NCBI GenBank assembly: GCA_030323885.1
Contig: CM059193.1
Location: 58,300,042 to 58,364,041, forward strand
DNA length: 64,000 nt
Direction of reading: 5' to 3'
Source: Branchipolynoe longqiensis
Taxonomy: Eukaryota; Annelida; Polychaeta; Phyllodocida; Polynoidae
In this document: one piece after another, positions 26,301 through 34,614 of the stretch
Position numbering within the stretch: position 1 is the stretch's first letter
Layout: each line of letters opens with the position of its first letter
The notes under the pieces: generated by a model
Database searches by the model: none
Told to the model about the DNA's origin: nothing
Seen by the model: the letters and a program-made list of their open reading frames with translations, nothing else
Position numbers and translations under genes: made by a program

Positions 26301-29048
26301 CCACATCTAGAATTAAAATTTATGAGTGTCCTTTTCTGACCAGAAGTTGGCATGGCAACCGTCCTTAGCATCGCCGCGTTCCCAGTTGCTAGTCAAAAAA
26401 AGAAGACAAAAGGGCATGAAATTTGTTGGATTTTTTGTGATTTTGTTTGTTTGTGGGTGGGTGGGTTTCTTTGAGGGGGGGAGGGGGGATTAAATAAGGC
26501 AATAAATTCCCAGCAGGAAAACTGAGGGTACACACCAAATAATCCAAACTAAACCAGAGACGTAGAACCAGATAATTCATTCAAAATAAAAGAGTTGAAT
26601 CTATGGTGGTTATTCCTAATATCAGGTTCAGATTTGTCATTCATGTTTCATTCATGCAACACGAGGATTTTAGACACATGACTTACTAGTTTTGTAGGGT
26701 TTTCAGGGTTACCCCTAGATAAAGGATTCACCCGGTACTCGCAGTACACGGGTGAAGACCAGCCCTATATAAAAACGGTCGAAAAAGCGGCTTAATGAAA
26801 TGAGAGCCTAATTTCACAATCTAAGAAGCAACATTTATTCTTTGTATATGTCTTCATATTTCCCCGCTACCTTTGAGTTGAAAAATATAATAAAACAGCT
26901 AGTTTAATCAGATTTAAAAGTGAAATTGACGGCGTTCTATGACCGCCATCTTGTCTTTTTGCATTCTCTGCCATTTCACCAACTCTGTGCCGATATAAGT
27001 ATCCATTTGATATTGGAACCAGGCATTCTACTTCCTGTTCCATACTAAAGCTATTTTCGCCCGTATTTACACTACGTTGTCATTCACCCGTGTACTACAA
27101 GTACATGGTGAATCTTTTATCTGGTTACCCCCCCACCCATGTCCACGTCCACGCCCACTTCTTTCTTCTCCAAACTGAATGGAATGTAACCTGATCGCCG
27201 ATCTAATTCCAATAAAATCCTGCAACCCGCCGGTTGTGTTAACCCCAGAGTAGTTGGCATGACCTTGGACATGCTCCAACGTCCGATATTTTCATTGAAT
27301 TAAGTCTGTCTCGGGTAATAAACCTTCCGCTGCTGCACTCAGAACCGGAGGATTAATTCGAAATAAAAGAGTTGATCTGAACTGTAACTCAATTCTACTG
27401 TGGTTAATAGGTTCATATTTGTCATTCATGTAGATATAGTTTTTATTTATATGACGGGCTAGTTTTGTAATTTTGTAGGGAAGTTCTTTCATTCTCCACA
27501 CCCGACTTCTTTCTTCTCCAAACTGAATTGAATGTACGCTGATCGCCGATCCAATTCCGACAAATCCCACAACCCGCTGGTCAGTTTAACACCAAGCATT
27601 CCCAGTGTAGTTGGCTTGGCTTGGACATGCTCTGATATCTGATAATTTCATTAAAGTTGCATAGTCCGATGGTTTTGAATTTCTGTATTTTTTCTGAGAT
27701 AAATATATTAGATCGATGACTAGTATCTACTTCACATTAGTTCAAAGTGATGTTTATTTTAAAAGGTAAACTTTTGAGATATTTTGAGTGCAAACATGGA
27801 AAATTAGTTTTGGCATGCTTGCCAATACTGTGACACCATAGACTTCTGCAGTAACAGGTTCTGTTAAATTGACTCAGTATTGCCTTCTACGCAGAAACAA
27901 ATGCTTAATAAGTGCATCAGTATCTAAGTTTGATATGTAAAATCAAATCTAGATAATTAGTTTGGTTTTGAAAATTTGATATTTCACCGGACTATGCAGC
28001 TTTAATTAAGTCCATCTCGGGTAATTAGCCTTCCACTGCTTCCCTCAGCTCAGGTGGCCATGCTTGCTATTATCAGACACAGATGCTGTAGAAATTGTTC
28101 GCCAGGTGGACATACTAAAAAAAGATAACGTCAGGCGTACACTATTGGTTCTACGTTTGATTGTTTGTTTGTTGTGGTTTTACATCCTAGCAGCAGCAAC
28201 ATCTAAGGTCATATCAGGACAGGTACCAACTTGTGACAGTGTGCACTCACGGTGACTTTATAATGCTGCCCCACTGACAGACCTGGCCAACAGCGCCATG
28301 ACCTGATATCCCACTCAGTCACAATATCCTGACACTGATCCAACCAGTCCTTGCCCTATCTTAATAATGCCGAGTGCCTGGCTAGGAAGCAACAAGTATA
28401 CATTTCTAAGTCATTGATTTGACTCGACCAGAGTTCAAACTCATGCATTCGAATCCCACGATCGACCAAAACGTGAGTCGGACGCTCAACTCATTCAGCC
28501 ATCCCATGGTAAAACTTAGATCTAAAACCCCAACAACAAAAACAAAGTTATTCATAGTTTGTATATCATGAAACAAGCTATTCTTCGTGAGTTATTTATG
28601 GCTCACTCACGGCCGAGAGACCGGGCGCGGTGGTCGAATCGGTAGAACACAGCCCTCGCGTGCAGAAGATCGCGAGTTCGGTTCCCGGTCGAGTCAAACC
28701 AATGACCTACAAATTGATACTTGTTGCTTCCTAGCCTGGTGCTCGGCATTATTAGGATAGGGCAAGGACTGGTTAGCTCGGTGTCAGGACTAGGGCAAGG
28801 ACTGGTTAGCTCTGGGATATCGGGTCATAGTGCTGGCAGCCTGATTTCCCAGTGGGGCACTACTATAAAATCGCCATGAGTCCATACCATCACAAGTCGG
28901 TACCCGTCCTGATATGACCTTAGATGTTGCTAGGACGCAAAACAACAACAAACAAACAAACATGGCCGAGAGTCCCTGTGGTCAAGCTGTGATAATTAGT
29001 GTAATTCAGCCCTAAGGACTCTCATTTGTACCAGACTGTGCAACTTTA

Positions 29049-29107
<59 letters not shown>

Positions 29108-32100
29108 TAATAATAAAAAGTTGTTTTATGGGTTTTTGTTGTGGGTTTAAAAAACAAAACAAAAACAAAACCACCTGAATTAATAAATCAAAAGTGTACG
29201 CTTAACCACAGGCCACAGGAGGACGGCGGCAATTTTTGTTTGGATTCCGAATTTGTAGACGCATAATTAATAGGAAATAAATTATCTCGGCAGCAGCTGG
29301 TGCCCCTACCACGCCGTGACATTACAGACTACAGTCGCCCGGTACCAGCTGGGCGGCCATTTAAAGCCGATCAGTTGGTTGGTTGTTGGAGTTTTACGTC
29401 CTGGCAACATCTAAGGGCAAGGACTGGTTAGCTCAGTGTCAGTATAATGTGACCTGAGTTGGATATTGAGTCATGGTGCTGGCGGCCTGGTTTCCCAAGC
29501 AGCAGCACTATAAAATTGCCATGAGTGTGCACTGTCACAAGTCGGTACCCGTCCTCATAGGACATTTAGTGTTGGTTGTTGGAGTTTTACATCCTTGCAA
29601 CATCTAAGGTCATATCAGGATGGGTACCGACTTGCGACAGTGCGCATTCATGGTGACTTTGTAGTGCTGCCCCACTGGGAGACCAGGCCACCTGCACCAT
29701 GACCTGATATCCCACTCAAGTCACATTAACCCTTTCCGACTTTGGTACGGAATAATCCGTACGAATATGAAAAGCCATTGTGACTCCAGTATGTGATTTT
29801 TCGTACACTGGTCTAAATTGTCTGTATCTTTGTTTGTTTGTTGTTTTACGTCCTACAACATCTAAGGTCATATCAGGATGAGTACCGACTTGTGACAGTG
29901 TGCACTCATGGCGACTTTATAGTGCTGCCCCTGGGATACCAGGCCACCAGCACCATGACCTGATTGATATCCCACTCAGCCACATTATCCGGACACTGAG
30001 CCAACCAGTCCTTGCCCTATCCTAATAATGCCGAGCACCTGGCTAGGAAGCAATAAGTATCAATTTGTAAGTCATTAGTTTGACTCGACCAGGTTTCCAA
30101 CCCACGATCCCATGGTCTACCAAAATGGGAGATGGACGCTCTAACTCATTCGGCCATCCCGTCTGGTCTAAATTGTAACATCGCAGTGAATATATGGAGA
30201 CTGCTTGCTTGCTTGCTTGCTATTGTATTCTTTACTTAGGTAGTTGGGTAAAAGCTTATAACATTTTACCATTCAGTGGATGACTTTTAGTGTACTCCTA
30301 GTGGCAACTGATTTTTTTTCTGACATTTTTCTTATTGTCGCTAGTGCACATATATGGTCATAGATAATAAGCCACATTAGATCTAGCAGTGAAACTTGTT
30401 GACTCTTCTAATGTGTTATTCTGGCTTGTGAAAACAGTATTTTTATTCAAATATATGGAAGAACTTTTTTTTTTACAATCATTTTAATATTTGTATTCAC
30501 ACAGATTTTTAATTTTCATATTTTCTACTCATTTTCCATAGAACCTTGCATCAGCCTGTTTGTGAATATCATAATAAAATATACATGGCTGGATAGGGAA
30601 TTCTTCCAGCTTTCAGAAAATGTATAATGTATTGGGTCTTTATCTTATTCCCATGACGTTTTTTTAACATTTCCCCACCTCGGAGATGGAATAATAATGT
30701 TCCCTGAAATAAATACATCACCTAGGCATTATTTTGATCAAAAAAATGTAAGTCTGAAAGGGTTAAGCCACACTAAGCCAACCAGTGCTTGCCCTATCCT
30801 AACAATGCTGAGCGCCTGGCTAGGAAGCGACAAGTATCAATTTTTAAGTCATTGGATTGACTCGACCAGGGTTCGAACCCATGGATTCGAATCCCACGAT
30901 TTACCTAAACAGGAGACGGACACTCAACTCATTCGGCCGTCCCGTCTGATCTAAAGCGCCTCAGAAAAATGAGTGAAACCATCACGTCAGTGGACCGGCA
31001 CAGCGCTTTGGATATGACAAATACAACTGACACTGAGAAATAAAAGGGGGACAATTTGCACCACTTTGAATTATATCAAAATCCAGACCTGAGCATGTAG
31101 TGGTGGGGTGGTATGGGATTGGATGGGGAGCTGCCGCCGGGTGCGCATTATCAAATCACCGCTCCCTTTCTCTGACGAGCCGGTGTATGGGGAGTTCAAT
31201 TCCCCTTCGAGTCAAACCAATAACTTATAATAAAATTGATACTTGTCGCTTCTTAGCTTGGCGCACTGCATTAATATGATAGGACAAGGACTGGTTAGCT
31301 CAGTGTCAGGATAATGTGACCTGAGTTGGATATCAGGTCATGGTGCTGGCGGCCTGGTTTCCCAAGCAGCAGCACTATAAAATTGCCATGAGTGTGCACT
31401 ATCACAAGTCAGCACCCGTCCTCATAGGACATTAGGTGTTGGTTGTTCGAGTTTTACATCCTTGCAACATCTAAGGTCATAGCACGACGGGTCCCGACTT
31501 GTGACAGTGCGAACTCATGGTGACTTTATAATGCGGCCCCAATGGAAAATCAGGCTACCGGCACCATGACCTGATACCCCACTCAGTCACATTATCCTGA
31601 CACTGAACTAACCAGTCCTTGTCCTATCCTATTAATGCCGAGTCCCAGGCTAGGAAGAGACAAGTATCAATTTTATAAGTTATTGGTTTGACTCGACCAG
31701 GAAGCAAACTCCCGATCTCCCGCTCTACTAATCCGGCCACTGCGTCTGGTATATGACATTAGATGTTGGCAGGACGTAAAACCAACGAACGAACGATCCA
31801 GCGAGCAGTTAGTGACCCCAGGGAAATGGATCAGCGAGCACTTAGTGAACCTGAGGGAATGGATCGGCGAGCACTTAGTAAACCTGAGGAAATGGATCGG
31901 TGAGCACTTAGTAAACCTGAGGAAATGGATCGGTGAGCACTTAGTAAACCTGAGGAAATGGATCGGCGAGCAGTTAGTGAGATGAGCCCATGGATAGTCT
32001 CGCAAATCAACTGGCCGAGACGAGAAGCGACGAGACATGTCGGTGACAAGTTACACGACGACATGCTACGGGGGCCACAGCTAACATGTGAGGGGCAGCG

Positions 32101-34570
32101 GCTGACATGGGACCCGCCGGAGTTCCGCCGACACCCGGCAGGTGGCTGCACCCGTCTGTTGCCATGGCTAGGTTAATGACGTCACGGCAGTTCACGACAT
32201 GACGTACATCATGGGGAGACTGCCTTCCGATGAAGCTTCAAATTGTCCCCCCCCCCCCCAAAATGATCTAGAATTGATTCTACATATAATTTAGATTCTG
32301 GTGCACTTATTAAATGAATTGATTGTTATAATTGACCTTACTTTAGTTTTGAAGTAAATTTTATTTTAAATGGCTGACTTTTGAGATATTTGAAGTGTAG
32401 ACATATCAAATTAGTTTTGGCAAGCACGCCAAATACTCTCACCATAGGCTTCCATTAAATAGGTTCTATTAAATTGGCTCGGTATTCCCTTCTTTGTGGC
32501 AACACATGCTTAATAAGTGCATCAGTATCTAAGTTAGATATGTAGAAACAAATCTAGATAATTATTTTGGTTTTGAAAGTTTGATGCTCCATCGGACTAT
32601 GCAGCCTTAAGTTAAAGCTGCATAGTCCAATGAAGCTTCAACTTGTCAAAATCAAGACAATTATCTAGATTTTATTATATATATATCTACCTACCAGATG
32701 GGACGGCCGAATGAGTTGAACGTCTTTCGCCCGTTTTGGTAGATAATGGGATTCGAATCCACGGGGGTGAACCCTGGTCAAATCAAACCAGTGACGTCAA
32801 ATTGATGTTTTACATCCTGGCAACATCTAAGGTCATATCAGGATGAGTAGTGACTTGTGACAGTGCGCACTCATGGCGACTTTATAGTGCTGCCCCACTG
32901 GAAGACCAGGCCACCAGCACAATGACCTGATATCCCACTCAGTCACATTATCCTGACACTGACCAAACCAGTCCTTGCCCTATCCTAATAATGCCGAGCG
33001 CCAGGCTAGGAAGCGACAAGTATCAATTTTTAAGTCATTGGTTTGGCTCGACCAGGGTTGGAACCCACGACCCAACGATCTACCAACACGGGATACGGAC
33101 GCTCTAACTCATTCGGCCATCCCGTCTGGTCAGGGATTACTACAAGTTAGCTAATAGTATCAGTAATACTTGATAATATGCTACAACGGGTGTTTTCTTT
33201 TGTGGATCATAATTTAAAACTAGCTTTAACCCGTGCTGAGGATGGGTTAAAGCTGGGCTCTGTATCAATCCCATGACCAATATTGTGTTGAACTGATATA
33301 TATATATTCACGGTTTCTGACTATATTCAGAGACTATGTATGTTCGCTGCTATATTCCAGACTCGGGCATGGTCCCATTTCAATATAGTGCCACCATCTG
33401 ATGGAATCCATCTGTACCATTATGCGGTAAACGATATCGGTGGCACTATCTAATGGCGGAGTTAACACCATTTGCGGTTACATGACTCAAAATGGATGCC
33501 ACTCTGGTCAATGTGACCAAAGTTGGTCAAAACCATCAAAATTAATATGAAAAGTGTACGTTAGTCACAAAAAACATGATATTATCTATCAACTCATACA
33601 CGGCAAAGCATCAGTGGAGTACGATGATGCGCATTGGCAGCGCCGATTAACAGAGGAGTAGTGATCAGAACGACCCAAAAATGTAACCACAATTTGCTAC
33701 TATATATAGATTATTTTATTTAGATGTTTGGATACAACACTGGTGCTTGTTATCAAATCGTTTCCTAAACAAAGCAAATTAAAGCCGTAGAAAAAATTAC
33801 AACTTTATAAACTGCACACCTAACCTGCAAGAAACAAATATTAAAATTAATATTAATGACCACACAATTATCCATTACTTTCGCTGGATTCTGAAGGAAA
33901 AGGTGAATCGAAGTTATTAGTTAGAATTAGCGAAGGATGAAATGTAATTAGTTGTTGTATTCACTGAGACTAGTGAGAGTGATAGCTATCCGTACTTGTT
34001 GTGCCAGACCATAAAGCCTAGATCTGGATCCCTCTAAAAATGCAAGAATACCATAAAGCCTAGATGTGGATCCCTCTAAAAATGCAAGAAGAAAACTTGA
34101 TTAACCACCATTGATTAAAAGTATACAGTCCGACGTTCTTTTGAGTTTGACGGTATTTTCTACATTTAAAAAAAAAAAAAAAAATTATTAGGTTGATTGT
34201 TATTATCTACCTTCCTTTAATTCGAGGTAACTTTGATTATTTATTTTTAATCAAATTGATATTTAAAATGAAAACATACTAAATTACTTGTGGTGTATAC
34301 CACAGGATATTGGGCACTATAGGCTTTAGCAGTAACAAGTTCTATTAAATTGATTCAGTAGTCCCTTCTATGCAGCAATAAATGTGCATTAACTGCACCA
34401 GTATCTGAGTTCGATATGTAGAATCAAATCTAGGTTAGTGTTTTGGCTTCGAAAATTGTCTGAATTCAACACAATATGAAGCTTTAATTAAAGTTGCATA
34501 ATCCAATAAAAGCATAAACTTTTCAAAAGCAAAATACTTATCTAGATTTGAACCTACATATCCCACTTAG

Positions 34571-34614
<44 letters not shown>

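Noticed and set aside
31673..32151. Repeat-containing ORFs ([11 protein letters not shown] and similar)
   Set aside because: Translations of the 33-bp tandem repeat joined to SINE-A sequence.
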